A program made the translations under genes and the position numbers. The notes below the pieces were generated by a model that made no database searches, had not been told where the DNA came from, and worked only from the letters and a program-made list of their open reading frames with translations. A stretch of DNA of 64,000 bases, from positions 1-64,000 of the forward strand of contig JAFTJQ010000072.1 in assembly GCA_017456285.1 (NCBI GenBank), read 5' to 3'. This document shows positions 24,191-34,128 of the stretch, piece by piece. The number at the start of each line of letters is the position of its first letter. The stretch's first letter is position 1. This stretch comes from Lentisphaeria bacterium. Its GTDB lineage: Bacteria > Verrucomicrobiota > Lentisphaeria > Victivallales > Victivallaceae.

Positions 24191-26377
24191 ATGTTATTCC
24201 CGTTTGAAAATTACAGTAAATTTAAGCTTGGTAATATCACGGCTCGATTTTTCCTACAGAATAAGCAAATGCTTTTTTGTATATATCCCAGCGAGATGGA
24301 AGACAAACTTGTTGAACACCAAAGTTGTATCAATCATGAAACCGCACTTCAATCTTATTGCAAAGCACTTAAGGTCAATTTTAATCCCGTAACGGTGGAG
24401 AATATGATTCAATTTCATATTCAAGGTGATGAACATGCTGATTCCTATTTGACAGGCGACTCTATGGTGAATAACGGAACTGCCAGAAATTTGGAGTTTG
24501 TGAGTCAAGTCAAAGCTGGTAATTGTATCAAAACTATCATGAAAACTCCAAATAGAGAAATTTATGCGACTCAAATATTGACAGTTTATCCAGATAAACC
24601 GTATGTATCAATTAATACCGAAGTGGAAAATCGTACCGATAATGCAATTACTATTGACCAACTATCAAGTTTTTCACTCGGAATGATTTCTCCTTTTGCT
24701 TTTGATGATGGTTCAGACCGTTATTATTTGCATCGTCGTTTGGCATTTTGGAGTGCCGAGGGGAGATTAAAAAGTGATTCAATTGAGGATTTAGGGTTTG
24801 ATCGTTCTTGGACTGCAGCAGTTGGTAGAGTTGAACGATTTGGTCAGCAAAGTACCCAGGTAAGCAAGAAGTATTTTCCTTTTGCGATTGTGGAAGACCG
24901 CGAAGCAAAGGTTTTCTGGGGCGTGCAATTGTGTGCAATTGGTCCATGGCAAATGGAATTAGTGCGTCGTGGAGATTATTTGAGTTTAGTTGGCGGTATG
25001 ACTGATAAAAATTTTGCCAATTTTGAGAGAATTTTAGCTCCAGGAGAAAAAATTAAGGGAATGGAAGCAATTGTTTCAGTCGCTTCAACTGCTATCGAAA
25101 ATGTAATGAATAATCTGGTCGCATACAGTGAAGATAATAATATCGGTTACTCTCCAAACGAAGTGAATTGTCCAGTTTCTTTTAATAACTGGTGTACCCA
25201 TTGGGGAACTTTTACTGAAGATGATTTGCTGAAAACAGCAGACATTCTGAAAAATAAAAATATAAAATATTTCGTAATTGATGCTGGTTGGTTCACTGAT
25301 AAAAACAATTCAGAAAAAAATCCTGAATGGTCTGTATCAAAAGGCGATTGGTATGTAAATAAATTCCGCTTCCCGAATGGGATTAAACATACGATAGATA
25401 TGTTAAAGGCAAAGGGCTTTGAACCGGGGATTTGGTTTGAAATTGAGCAAGTGAATGTTGCTTGTGCCGAAGTCGCAAAAGAACATCCAGAATATTTTGT
25501 TCAATGCTATGGAGTGCCTTATACCTATGATAATTCCAATTGGGTATTGGATATGAGGAAAAAAGAGGTCAGAGAATTTTTACACTCAAAAGTAACCAAT
25601 TTTTTAATAGAGAACGGTATTAAGTACTTAAAAACAGACTATAATTATTCTATGATTGGAGCGGATTCAAATAATGGTAGTACGCAAAATGGATTGTATG
25701 AATATTGTGAAGCGGTTGAGTCTTTCTATCGAGAGCTAAAGGAGCGAATCCCTGACTTGACTTTGGAAATTTGTGCTTCAGGAGGTCATAGATTGTCTGC
25801 GGCATGGATGACGATTGGAGATATTGTAAGTGTAACTGATGCCCATGAAGGAGAAATTGTGCCTCTCATTATGGCGGAAACTGCTATGCAGATCCCGATG
25901 CGAAGCAATCAATGTATAACAACCATTCGCAGTTGGAGTGACGAAAAACGTTTTCATTATTGCTTAGCGGCAGGTTTTATTGGCAGATTATGCCTTTCCG
26001 GCGATATTGAAGATTTGACTAATGAGCAATTAGATTGTATTCAAAAGGGTATCAATTTCTATGAAGAGATGAAACCTCTCGTCTTTGACAGCAGAAGTCG
26101 TGTAGAGAAACACCTTGATAATAAATCATGGACTTCACCTAAAGGATATCAACTCTATTTTAGAGAAAATAACAATATACTCGCAGTAATAGTTCACACT
26201 TTCTTGAATGCTCCAAACGAAATTGAATTTGAGTTGGTAAAGAATGTTAAAATAAAAAATGTCTTTAAACGCTTAGATGTACAAGTTGAGTTAAAAGAAA
26301 ATGGTAAGGTGAAAATTTCTAATTTACAGACTTATGACGGATTGGCAATATTATTTGATATTGAGAATGGGTTTTAA
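24191..26377 (+). CDS. GH36 alpha-galactosidase
   Basis: Cytoplasmic retaining alpha-galactosidase. Seen, from the ATG at 24191 (728 or 729 residues): N-terminal beta-supersandwich, barrel with KYFVIDAGWFTD, FEPGIWFEIEQVN, nucleophile D483 in YLKTDYNYSMIG, ICASGGHRLSAAW, and acid/base D550 in VSVTDAHEG. The GAAAAGG site is spaced for 24191; the ATG at 24185 touches it. It differs from the first GH36 in the window in both motif contexts, so the two are not recent duplicates. First gene of a run of nine or more genes driven from promoter A. Confidence 0.9.
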   Translation: MLFPFENYSKFKLGNITARFFLQNKQMLFCIYPSEMEDKLVEHQSCINHETALQSYCKALKVNFNPVTVENMIQFHIQGDEHADSYLTGDSMVNNGTARNLEFVSQVKAGNCIKTIMKTPNREIYATQILTVYPDKPYVSINTEVENRTDNAITIDQLSSFSLGMISPFAFDDGSDRYYLHRRLAFWSAEGRLKSDSIEDLGFDRSWTAAVGRVERFGQQSTQVSKKYFPFAIVEDREAKVFWGVQLCAIGPWQMELVRRGDYLSLVGGMTDKNFANFERILAPGEKIKGMEAIVSVASTAIENVMNNLVAYSEDNNIGYSPNEVNCPVSFNNWCTHWGTFTEDDLLKTADILKNKNIKYFVIDAGWFTDKNNSEKNPEWSVSKGDWYVNKFRFPNGIKHTIDMLKAKGFEPGIWFEIEQVNVACAEVAKEHPEYFVQCYGVPYTYDNSNWVLDMRKKEVREFLHSKVTNFLIENGIKYLKTDYNYSMIGADSNNGSTQNGLYEYCEAVESFYRELKERIPDLTLEICASGGHRLSAAWMTIGDIVSVTDAHEGEIVPLIMAETAMQIPMRSNQCITTIRSWSDEKRFHYCLAAGFIGRLCLSGDIEDLTNEQLDCIQKGINFYEEMKPLVFDSRSRVEKHLDNKSWTSPKGYQLYFRENNNILAVIVHTFLNAPNEIEFELVKNVKIKNVFKRLDVQVELKENGKVKISNLQTYDGLAILFDIENGF

Positions 26378-26392
26378 CTTTTAGGATAAATT

Positions 26393-27085
26393 ATGAATAA
26401 CTGTACTAAACAACCCCAAAATATGCTTGATAAAAAATATCAGGAAAATATTGTGCCTGCTGAAAAGCAAAATGGTAAAAATATCTATCTCGGCAATAGT
26501 TGCGGCAGTCCCAAAGTGCTTTTTGTCGGTAATTCCGTAACCAAACATGGCGTGAAAGAGGATATCGGCTGGTTGCGAGATTGCGGAATGGCGGCAAGTT
26601 GTGCGGAGTGTGATTATGTGCATATTGTTGCCGAAGAATTTCGCAAAAAACATCCGCAAAGTTCTTTCGGGATTTTGCAGGTTGCAAGTTTTGAACGTAA
26701 TTTTGATAAAAACTTTAATATTCTTGAGGAGTATCGGGAAGTTATTGACTGGCAAGCAGATATTGTAATATTATTTTTCGGTGCCAATGTACAGGCAAAT
26801 TACGATGCAGGTTTGCCGCACAAAGCAAATTTCGGTGCGGAATATGAGAAATTACGCAATTTATTGAATTTAGGTAATACTGTATTCTATCATGTCGAAG
26901 GATTCTTTTTGCGTCCGGAAGTTACTAATGACCGCTATGAAGTTTGTCAAAAATATCATGATACATGGATTTCATTAGAGGGAATTAATGATCTTGCCGA
27001 AACCCATGGTTTATTTAATCACCCTAATGACTTGGGAATGAAACTTATTGCAGAACGGATTTTGGAGAATATTATTACTGAATAA
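26393..27085 (+). CDS. SGNH/GDSL-like hydrolase
   Basis: A 230-residue protein with SGNH blocks: VLFVGNSVT (block I, with Ser in GNS), ILFFGANVQ (block III, Asn), and the C-terminal HPND (block V, Asp and His order altered to H-P-N-D; in classical SGNH it is DxxH). It would be an esterase such as a carbohydrate acetyl esterase, but the changed block V makes activity uncertain. No signal peptide, so cytoplasmic. It sits between the GH36 and the first DUF6259 gene with short spacers. Confidence 0.65.
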   Translation: MNNCTKQPQNMLDKKYQENIVPAEKQNGKNIYLGNSCGSPKVLFVGNSVTKHGVKEDIGWLRDCGMAASCAECDYVHIVAEEFRKKHPQSSFGILQVASFERNFDKNFNILEEYREVIDWQADIVILFFGANVQANYDAGLPHKANFGAEYEKLRNLLNLGNTVFYHVEGFFLRPEVTNDRYEVCQKYHDTWISLEGINDLAETHGLFNHPNDLGMKLIAERILENIITE

Positions 27086-27108
27086 AAAACAAAACAGAGG
27101 TTTTTATT

Positions 27109-29235
27109 GTGGATAACAGTCAAAAAATTGTATTTAATCAAAATGGGTATTTGCTTTCGCTTGTTTTGAATAATATTGAATTTATCAAGGCAAATCATGC
27201 TGAAAGTCTCTTTATTATTCAGTTGAGAGATTTTATCGGCAGTCCTTTTCAGCTGTCTGCATGTGATTTCAGAAATGTGGAAATTTCTGAAGCTGATGAT
27301 AGCGTGCAAGTTGTTTATTCTGAATGTCCGAGATTGCCGGGTACGATGATAATTGTCTATGCCGTAATTGAAGAAAATTCTGTCAATTGGCAAATTAGAG
27401 TCGAACTTGAAAGCAATGACTATTCTCTCGAATGGGCTGATTATCCCAGATTGGTGCTTAAAGCCAATGAAAATACTAAAACTTTGCTGCCGTACGCAGA
27501 GGGAACTCTCGTAAGTAATCTCAAAACCCGTGAAGAAAAATGCAATTTCCGTTGTGAATATTCAGAGTATCCGCTTACGGGACTCAATAACTTCTATTCG
27601 GGCCCTGCGGCAATGCAGTTTGAAGCAGTTTATGACAACAATTCAGGACTTTACATCGGTTGTGAAGACCCAACTCACTCGCCCAAAACTATTGATGCTG
27701 CAAGTTGCGGCGATGACGGAATTATTTTGATGATTCAGAGTTTTACAGGCGGAGATAATAAACTATCTTATGCAGTTAAGACCTCCAGTTTTGAAGGAGA
27801 TTGGCAAACTGCGGCAGAAATTTACCGCGCCTTTTTGGAGAAATCAGATCCATTTTTGCCTGCCAAACTGAGTGAAAGAATGCCTGATTGGCTTCGCAAG
27901 TCGCCGATTATTCTTGCTTATGCCGTCAAAGGCAACGGAAGTGACCACGGCGATTTGAGTCCAAATGAATTTTATCCCTACATCAATGCTTTGCCGACGA
28001 TGGAGAAATATCAGAAACTTTGGGATAATCCGGTGATGGGTTTACTTATGCACTGGGAGGGGACTGCTCCGTGGGCACCGCCATTTGTTTGGCCGCCATT
28101 CGGTGGAGAATGTGAACTCAAAAAATACGTCGATGCCATGCACGAAAAAGGTAATACCGTCGGCTTGTACTGTTCCGGAATTGCTTGGACTCAAAGAAGC
28201 ATGATTGACCACTCTTACTCCCTCGAAAAACGCTTTGTAGAAGACAATGTAGCAGAGTCAATTTGTATCGGACCACGCGGAGAAACTTGGTCGAGAGTTT
28301 GCAATAATCCCATGGGGCAGAGACTTGGTTTTGACCTCTGTCCGGAAACTGATTATACCCATAAAGTTGTAACTGATGAGGTCAGTTCTGCGGCAAAGCT
28401 GGGGGTTGATTATATGCAATATTTCGACCAGAATCTGGGATGTTCTGCACCATTTTGTTACAGCAAAAATCATAATCACCCGAATCTACCCGGTTCATGG
28501 CATACTGAATCAATGAGAAAATTACTTTTTGACGCTCAAAAAGCTGCAGATAAAACTATCCTCGGCTGTGAAAACGGTGCGGCAGAACCATACATGGAAG
28601 TTTGTATGCTAAATGATTTAAGAAACCATTTGGCATGGGGTGCAGGCGGTAAACCTGTTCCGCTCTATCCATATTTATTCCACGAATATGTTTGCGGTTT
28701 TTCAGGTAATGGTTGCAGTTTAAGTGCTTGGGTTGATTTGAAAAAAACTCCTTATATTCTTCATTGGATTATGGCTTGGAATTTCGTCAATGGTAATCTT
28801 CTCTCTCCTGTTTTGAAGGAAAAAGGTGAAATCTACTGGCATTGGAATTTACTTTGGGATAGGCATGAAAAACCTGAACAAGAGTCTTTAATTGAGTTAA
28901 TCGGCAACTTGTCAGAGTGGCGAAGAACTCTTGCGAAAGAATTTTTGATTGACGGCAGAATGGAGATTTGTCCGGAAATCGAATGTGAGAAAAATATTGT
29001 CTATTTGAAGCAGAATAGAACTGAAAAAATTCCCGCAATCGAGAGTGCCGTATGGAGCAATTCAAAGGGAGAAAAGGTACTTTTTCTCGTTAATTACAGT
29101 GATTGTGAAATTGCTTGCCGAGTTGACTTAAAAGGCATTGCTGTCAATCTGGCAGGGGATGAGCAACGATTTGAGGGTGGAATAATTACCGTACCGAAAT
29201 TCGATGCAATTATGGTCAAGTTAAAAATTAAATAA
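27109..29235 (+). CDS. DUF6259-like TIM-barrel protein, first copy
   Basis: A 708-residue putative glycoside hydrolase, GTG start with AGAGG 10 bases upstream. N-terminal beta-sandwich (about 1-260), then a barrel with MGLLMHWEGTAPWAPPFVW, GNTVGLYCSGIAW, LGVDYMQYFDQN and CENGAAEPY, and a C-terminal beta domain. Acidic residues in HWEGT, YFDQN and GCENG are candidates for catalysis. The pattern is that of DUF6259 proteins found in gut polysaccharide loci; no substrate is established to my knowledge. A copy about 93 percent identical over the first 100 residues lies at 40922, and the similarity includes the ribosome site. Confidence 0.75.
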   Translation: MDNSQKIVFNQNGYLLSLVLNNIEFIKANHAESLFIIQLRDFIGSPFQLSACDFRNVEISEADDSVQVVYSECPRLPGTMIIVYAVIEENSVNWQIRVELESNDYSLEWADYPRLVLKANENTKTLLPYAEGTLVSNLKTREEKCNFRCEYSEYPLTGLNNFYSGPAAMQFEAVYDNNSGLYIGCEDPTHSPKTIDAASCGDDGIILMIQSFTGGDNKLSYAVKTSSFEGDWQTAAEIYRAFLEKSDPFLPAKLSERMPDWLRKSPIILAYAVKGNGSDHGDLSPNEFYPYINALPTMEKYQKLWDNPVMGLLMHWEGTAPWAPPFVWPPFGGECELKKYVDAMHEKGNTVGLYCSGIAWTQRSMIDHSYSLEKRFVEDNVAESICIGPRGETWSRVCNNPMGQRLGFDLCPETDYTHKVVTDEVSSAAKLGVDYMQYFDQNLGCSAPFCYSKNHNHPNLPGSWHTESMRKLLFDAQKAADKTILGCENGAAEPYMEVCMLNDLRNHLAWGAGGKPVPLYPYLFHEYVCGFSGNGCSLSAWVDLKKTPYILHWIMAWNFVNGNLLSPVLKEKGEIYWHWNLLWDRHEKPEQESLIELIGNLSEWRRTLAKEFLIDGRMEICPEIECEKNIVYLKQNRTEKIPAIESAVWSNSKGEKVLFLVNYSDCEIACRVDLKGIAVNLAGDEQRFEGGIITVPKFDAIMVKLKIK

Positions 29236-29254
29236 ATTTAGGAGATAGGTTATT

Positions 29255-30775
29255 TTGAAAAATAGAATTTATGCAGTAACAAAAACTGATATTGATACTG
29301 AAAATTATGACGTGAAACTTAATGGAGTAAATCTCGAACTTAATACTGCCAGAGTTTCTGCATATCCCTTTAATCGGGCATGGCCGGGACATCAGCGGCA
29401 AATTGAGCAAACTGAATTGGTGAATTTTGTCTCGTTTGCTTGCGAGGGTGAAAATATTCTGGAAATCAAATCGAAAGAGAGTTTTGAAAATGTAATTATC
29501 CGTCCGCAATCACTGAAATTCAAGCATGAAGTAACAAGTGACGGCACTGTAAAAGTTTATATGACCAAACCTGCGTATTTTACAATCGAACCTTTCGGAC
29601 GTAAAAATGCTTTGCATATTTTCGCTGATCCGATGATTGAATACCGCACTTGTGAAAATGAAGAAGTTATCTACTTCGGCGAGGGTGAACATGAAGTCGG
29701 AGTTATTGAATTAAAGGATAATCAAACTCTCTTTTTGGATGAAGGAGCTGTGGTTTATGCAAGAATTCATGCCCTTGATGCGAAAAATATTAAAATTGTC
29801 GGACATGGCATTTTAGATAATAGCCATAACAAAGCGGAACTGCTCTTTGAGGCAAATGTTGAAAATAATGGGTTACACTCTGCCTCAAATGCTATTCGCC
29901 GCCACACCATTCACTTGGAATACTGTGAAAATATTGAGATAAAAGGGATTACAATACGAGATTCTTTATTATTCACTATTGTGCCCGCAGGTTGCAGAAA
30001 TGTCGAAATTAAAAATGTAAAAATTATCGGCAACTGGCGTTATAATTCCGACGGAATTGATGTGATAAATAGCGAAAATATTCATATTGCTGATTGCTTT
30101 ATCAGAACTTTTGACGATTCAATTTGCGCAAAGGGATTTTCAGCAAAAAGTGTCCAAAATAAAGAAGAGCAACTACATGAATTAATATGTCATAATGGCG
30201 GAGATTATTCTGTTTTTAAAGATGTCTTGGTTGAAAATTGCGTCGTTTGGAATGATTGGGGCAAATGTTTGGAAATCGGCGCAGAAACTTGTGCAAACGA
30301 AATTTGCAACTTTAACTATCGAAATTGTGACCTTATCCATGTTACAGGAACAGTAATAAGCTGCTTAAATGTTGACTGGGCTGATATACATGATATTAAT
30401 TATGAAAATATCAATATTGAGTATGACGACCAAATTTTAATTCCGAAAATGCAGAATAGCGATATTGATAAATACGAGAGTCATGATTTAGATTTTGCGC
30501 CTGAAACAATCGGACTTGAAATTGCTTACAGCCCGGCTTATTCTTCAATGAACGGCGATAGAGAGCAGCGTGGTAAAATCAGAAATTTCTCCTACAAAAA
30601 TATTTGTCTTTACAGCAGACAGCAGCCTTTTTTGTTTTTCAAAGGATTTGACAGTGAGCATCAATGCGAAAATATTACAATTCAAAACTTTTATCACAAC
30701 GGCAAAAAGTTGGATGATTTAAGCAATTTCAAACTTGAAGTAAATGAATTTCAAAAAAATATAGTTATAAAATAA
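29255..30775 (+). CDS. GH28-like polygalacturonase
   Basis: Parallel beta-helix protein (506 residues) of the pectin-degrading GH28 type. Seen: repeated NIEIKGITIRDSL / NVEIKNVKIIGNW / NIHIADCFI coils, the NSDGID motif (D266, D269) and TFDDSICAKG (D287, D288), which hold the catalytic aspartates of the family. TTG start preceded by AGGAGATAGG. No signal peptide, implying cytoplasmic action on imported oligo-galacturonides or a related rhamno-oligosaccharide. It follows the DUF6259 gene by 19 bases. Confidence 0.85.
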   Translation: MKNRIYAVTKTDIDTENYDVKLNGVNLELNTARVSAYPFNRAWPGHQRQIEQTELVNFVSFACEGENILEIKSKESFENVIIRPQSLKFKHEVTSDGTVKVYMTKPAYFTIEPFGRKNALHIFADPMIEYRTCENEEVIYFGEGEHEVGVIELKDNQTLFLDEGAVVYARIHALDAKNIKIVGHGILDNSHNKAELLFEANVENNGLHSASNAIRRHTIHLEYCENIEIKGITIRDSLLFTIVPAGCRNVEIKNVKIIGNWRYNSDGIDVINSENIHIADCFIRTFDDSICAKGFSAKSVQNKEEQLHELICHNGGDYSVFKDVLVENCVVWNDWGKCLEIGAETCANEICNFNYRNCDLIHVTGTVISCLNVDWADIHDINYENINIEYDDQILIPKMQNSDIDKYESHDLDFAPETIGLEIAYSPAYSSMNGDREQRGKIRNFSYKNICLYSRQQPFLFFKGFDSEHQCENITIQNFYHNGKKLDDLSNFKLEVNEFQKNIVIK

Positions 30776-30788
30776 AAGGAAGTTGATT

Positions 30789-32333
30789 ATGAAGAAGATT
30801 TTTAACACCGACAAAAGAATTAAATTAGGGCTTTGGGGTTTGGGCAGAGGTACTGAATCACTGCTCTCTATGAAAAACTTGAACTTCGATTTGGTTGCAG
30901 GCTGCGATTACAATGCGGATATGAGAAAGGCTTTTTCAGAAGCAATTCCTGATGCCTTTGTTACCGATAATGAAGAAGAATTTCTCTCACAAGATATGGA
31001 TGCGGTATTGATTGCTACATTTCTTTTTGACCACACCAAACATACAATCATGGCGTTGGAGAGAGGCTTTCACGTCATGTGCGAAGTAACCGCCTTTACC
31101 TCGCCTGCCGAGGGGGTAAAGTTGGTCGAAGCAGTCGAAAAAAGCGGAAAAATTTATAATTTCCTTGAGAATTACCCTTTTACCAAGAAAAACATGTATC
31201 TTCGTAAACTCTGGCAAGAGGGATTTTTCGGTGAATTTCAATACGGCGAATTTGAATATCTCCACGAAGAGCGGGTTCTCCAATATTGTTATAATGCTCC
31301 GGGCGGCCCTGCAATTGAACCCGGCTGGACTTGCCATAGCTGGCGAGGTACAATCAAACCTCACACCTACATTACCCACTCCCTTGGTCCATTGATGAAT
31401 ATTACGGGGCTTCGTCCGGTTCAGGTTGCGGCATTGAGATGCGGAGTTGGTTTGCCGGGGTACATGTTGTATGAAAAAGATGCTGTCGGTGGAACTGTTG
31501 CTCCGTCATTCTTTAAAATGAGTAACGGCGGTATTTATCGCAACTGTCAGGGTAGTTCGACCAATAACTACCACATGGGTGCCAGAATTTGGGGTACTCG
31601 TGCAGGTGCGGAACATCTTTATGATGATACTTTCAAAATCCGTGTCGGGGCTTTCGGGGACGGACTTTTGCTTGATGTTGACCCTGAATGGCCCGACTTG
31701 GCAGAGGAAGCTGAAGCCGCAGGACACTCTGGCGGAGATTTCTGGCAGTTGTACTATTTTGCACGAGAAGTTCTTTATGGCGAAAAAGCTCCGTGGGATA
31801 TTTACAGTGCTGCGGATTTGACTTTGGCAGGAATTTGTGCCAATCGTTCAATGGAACTCGGCGGACTCCCCGTCGATATTCCTGACTTCCGTAAAAAAGA
31901 AGATCGTGATAAATACCGTGATGATTACGAGTCAATCGTGATAAAAGATCGCAACCCCAGAAAAATTTTCCCTGACGGACACGATACAAATATTACCAAA
32001 AACTTTACTACACTTATGACTAAAATTTATCCGCTCTATTGCGGTGAACACGGTATTAAACTCTATTATCGTGCAATTGACGGTATCAAGTTGTATGAAA
32101 ATATCGCTGACCCTGCCCAGAAACTTACCGTGGTTAATGCGGTTAATAAACTCATTAAGCACCTGCCTGAATTGTCTAAAAATTGCAGTGAATTAAAGAA
32201 AATCGGCGATATGTATCCCGATTGCCCCGCAGGTTGGATGATTGCTAAATTCCTCCGTGAAAACGAAATGGATAAAATTTTTAATTATGAACAAACTATT
32301 AAGGATTTGCAAAATTGGCTTGCCTCACTTTAA
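30789..32333 (+). CDS. Gfo/Idh/MocA family oxidoreductase
   Basis: NAD(P)-dependent sugar or inositol dehydrogenase-like protein, 514 or 515 residues. Seen: N-terminal Rossmann fold (IKLGLWGLGRGTESL), the conserved substrate segment MCEVTAFTSPAEGVKLV replacing the EKP motif, and a large alpha/beta C-terminal domain. The ATG at 30789 has an AAAGGA at good distance. Longer than the usual 330-400 residues because of a C-terminal extension with NNYHMGARIWGTRAG and later parts. It precedes two isomerase-like genes, a common pairing for catabolism of unusual sugars by oxidation and epimerisation. Confidence 0.85.
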   Translation: MKKIFNTDKRIKLGLWGLGRGTESLLSMKNLNFDLVAGCDYNADMRKAFSEAIPDAFVTDNEEEFLSQDMDAVLIATFLFDHTKHTIMALERGFHVMCEVTAFTSPAEGVKLVEAVEKSGKIYNFLENYPFTKKNMYLRKLWQEGFFGEFQYGEFEYLHEERVLQYCYNAPGGPAIEPGWTCHSWRGTIKPHTYITHSLGPLMNITGLRPVQVAALRCGVGLPGYMLYEKDAVGGTVAPSFFKMSNGGIYRNCQGSSTNNYHMGARIWGTRAGAEHLYDDTFKIRVGAFGDGLLLDVDPEWPDLAEEAEAAGHSGGDFWQLYYFAREVLYGEKAPWDIYSAADLTLAGICANRSMELGGLPVDIPDFRKKEDRDKYRDDYESIVIKDRNPRKIFPDGHDTNITKNFTTLMTKIYPLYCGEHGIKLYYRAIDGIKLYENIADPAQKLTVVNAVNKLIKHLPELSKNCSELKKIGDMYPDCPAGWMIAKFLRENEMDKIFNYEQTIKDLQNWLASL

Positions 32334-32351
32334 GTAAAAGGGTGTCATAAA

Positions 32352-33218
32352 ATGAATATTCCAATAACTTTTCACAATTATTTGGCAGAATTTTCTGAAA
32401 AAACCCGTCCTTTTGTCATGAAAGAATTTGCGGCAAACGGGGCGAAACACTTGATTATTTCAGATCAACTGTTTTTGCAACTCATGCAGGATAGCACTTT
32501 GGCAACAAAACTTATGCAGGAAATGGCACAGGAGGGGTTGTCCTTTGTTGACGGGCACGCTCCGTCAGGCAGGCTTTTGGATTTAAACTGCCCTGATTTG
32601 AGTTTCAGGAGTGAAATGATTAATCGTCACAAAATGGTATTGAATATCGCCGCTTCAATGGGGGTAAAAACTGTAACTATTCACTGCGGATTGGATTTTG
32701 TAACCAAAGAAGTCCCGTTGGAAACGCATGTTGCACGGACAAAAGATGCTTTGGAGAAACTTTTAGATGAAGCCGAAAAATGCGGAGTGATTATTGCCAT
32801 TGAAAATATTTGGACCCCAAATTGTCATCCTGATGTGCTGCTGGACATAAAAAAAGATTTTCCGACCGATTATTTGGGATTTTGTTATGATTCAGGGCAC
32901 GCAAATTTGCTGGATAAGCGTCATGTAAATTGCTTCAATCAAGCACAGAATGACTGGATGAAAATTCTTAATTTACCTGAAGTAAAATGGGAAGATAAGG
33001 CTTTGGAGAAAATGCTTCCGCATGTGGTAAGTTGCCATTTGCACGATAATGACGGCTCCTGTGATCAACATAGACTTATCGGCACCGGAAATATTGATTG
33101 GAAGCACATTAAAATTTTGCTTATGCAAGCCCCTCGTTTGCAGTGTATTCAAAGTGAAATGGCAAATGATTCAATTCGTGAGATCTGCGAGGCAATGAAT
33201 TTTTTTGAAGCACTCTAA
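32352..33218 (+). CDS. Sugar phosphate isomerase/epimerase-like TIM barrel, copy 1
   Basis: A 288-residue protein of the xylose isomerase-like/AP endonuclease 2 fold. Metal-binding pattern: H in TIHCGLDF, E in IAIENIW, D and H in YDSGHAN, H in SCHLHDNDGS. Likely isomerises or epimerises a free or phosphorylated sugar or a keto-acid sugar made by the oxidoreductase upstream. It and the next gene are tandem duplicates: the two share the same N- and C-terminal sequences such as HVVSCHLHDNDGSCDQH. Confidence 0.8.
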   Translation: MNIPITFHNYLAEFSEKTRPFVMKEFAANGAKHLIISDQLFLQLMQDSTLATKLMQEMAQEGLSFVDGHAPSGRLLDLNCPDLSFRSEMINRHKMVLNIAASMGVKTVTIHCGLDFVTKEVPLETHVARTKDALEKLLDEAEKCGVIIAIENIWTPNCHPDVLLDIKKDFPTDYLGFCYDSGHANLLDKRHVNCFNQAQNDWMKILNLPEVKWEDKALEKMLPHVVSCHLHDNDGSCDQHRLIGTGNIDWKHIKILLMQAPRLQCIQSEMANDSIREICEAMNFFEAL

Positions 33219-33230
33219 ATAGGAGAAAAA

Positions 33231-34109
33231 ATGAATATACCAATAACATACCACTACCCATTGTGGGACTTTGATGAGCGTACTCGTCCTCGAATTATGC
33301 AGGAATTTGCCGCTAATGGGGCAAAGCACCTGATTGTCGGCGAGGGATTATTCAGAGTAATTATGCAAGATAGCACGTTGGCAAAAAAGCTTATGCAGGA
33401 GATGGCACAAGCAGGGTTATCCTTTGTTGACGGGCATGCTCCTTTTGGTAAATTTTTGGATATGAGTTGTCCCGATGAGAGTTTGAGACGGACGATGATT
33501 AACCGCCACAAACTGGCATTGAATATCGCCGCCTCAATGGGGGTTAAAACCTTAACAATCCATTGCGGAGTTGATTTTCATACTCCGGACGTGCCGTTTG
33601 AAGTGCATATTGCACGAATAAAAGAGGCATTAGCTGAATTATTGATCGAAGCCGAAAAATGCGGCGTGATTATCGCTATTGAAAATGGCTGGTATCCACT
33701 CGGACAATCTGTTGTATTACTGGATATAAAAAAAGATTTTCCGACTGATTATTTGGGGTTTTGTTACGATTCAGGACACGCAAACTTGCTTGATAGAAAT
33801 CATGTGCCGCCTGAAAACAGGACTGAAAAAGATTGGTTAAGTGTTACCAAAAAGAATGAAGTCAAGTGGGAAAATGATGGATTGGAGAAAATGTTACCTC
33901 ATGTCGTAAGTTGCCATTTGCACGATAATGACGGTTCTTGCGATCAGCATAAGCGTATCGGTTCAGGTAATATTGACTGGAAGCACATTAAAAATTTACT
34001 TATGCAAGCCCCTCGTTTGCAGTGTATTCAAAGTGAAGTTCAAATCTATATGGCAAATGCTTCAATTCGTGATTTAGTTGCTGATATGAATTATTTTTGT
34101 AAATTGTAA
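33231..34109 (+). CDS. Sugar phosphate isomerase/epimerase-like TIM barrel, copy 2
   Basis: A 292-residue tandem paralog of the preceding gene, by eye about 70 percent identical, with the same metal-site pattern (TIHCGVDF, IAIENGW, YDSGHAN, SCHLHDNDGS). The main differences are in the loop after IAIEN and in a three-residue insertion near the end. The start is 12 bases after the stop of copy 1, with GGAGAAAA. Retention of both suggests different substrates. Confidence 0.8.
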   Translation: MNIPITYHYPLWDFDERTRPRIMQEFAANGAKHLIVGEGLFRVIMQDSTLAKKLMQEMAQAGLSFVDGHAPFGKFLDMSCPDESLRRTMINRHKLALNIAASMGVKTLTIHCGVDFHTPDVPFEVHIARIKEALAELLIEAEKCGVIIAIENGWYPLGQSVVLLDIKKDFPTDYLGFCYDSGHANLLDRNHVPPENRTEKDWLSVTKKNEVKWENDGLEKMLPHVVSCHLHDNDGSCDQHKRIGSGNIDWKHIKNLLMQAPRLQCIQSEVQIYMANASIRDLVADMNYFCKL

Positions 34110-34128
34110 AAAGGGAGATTGAATTATT

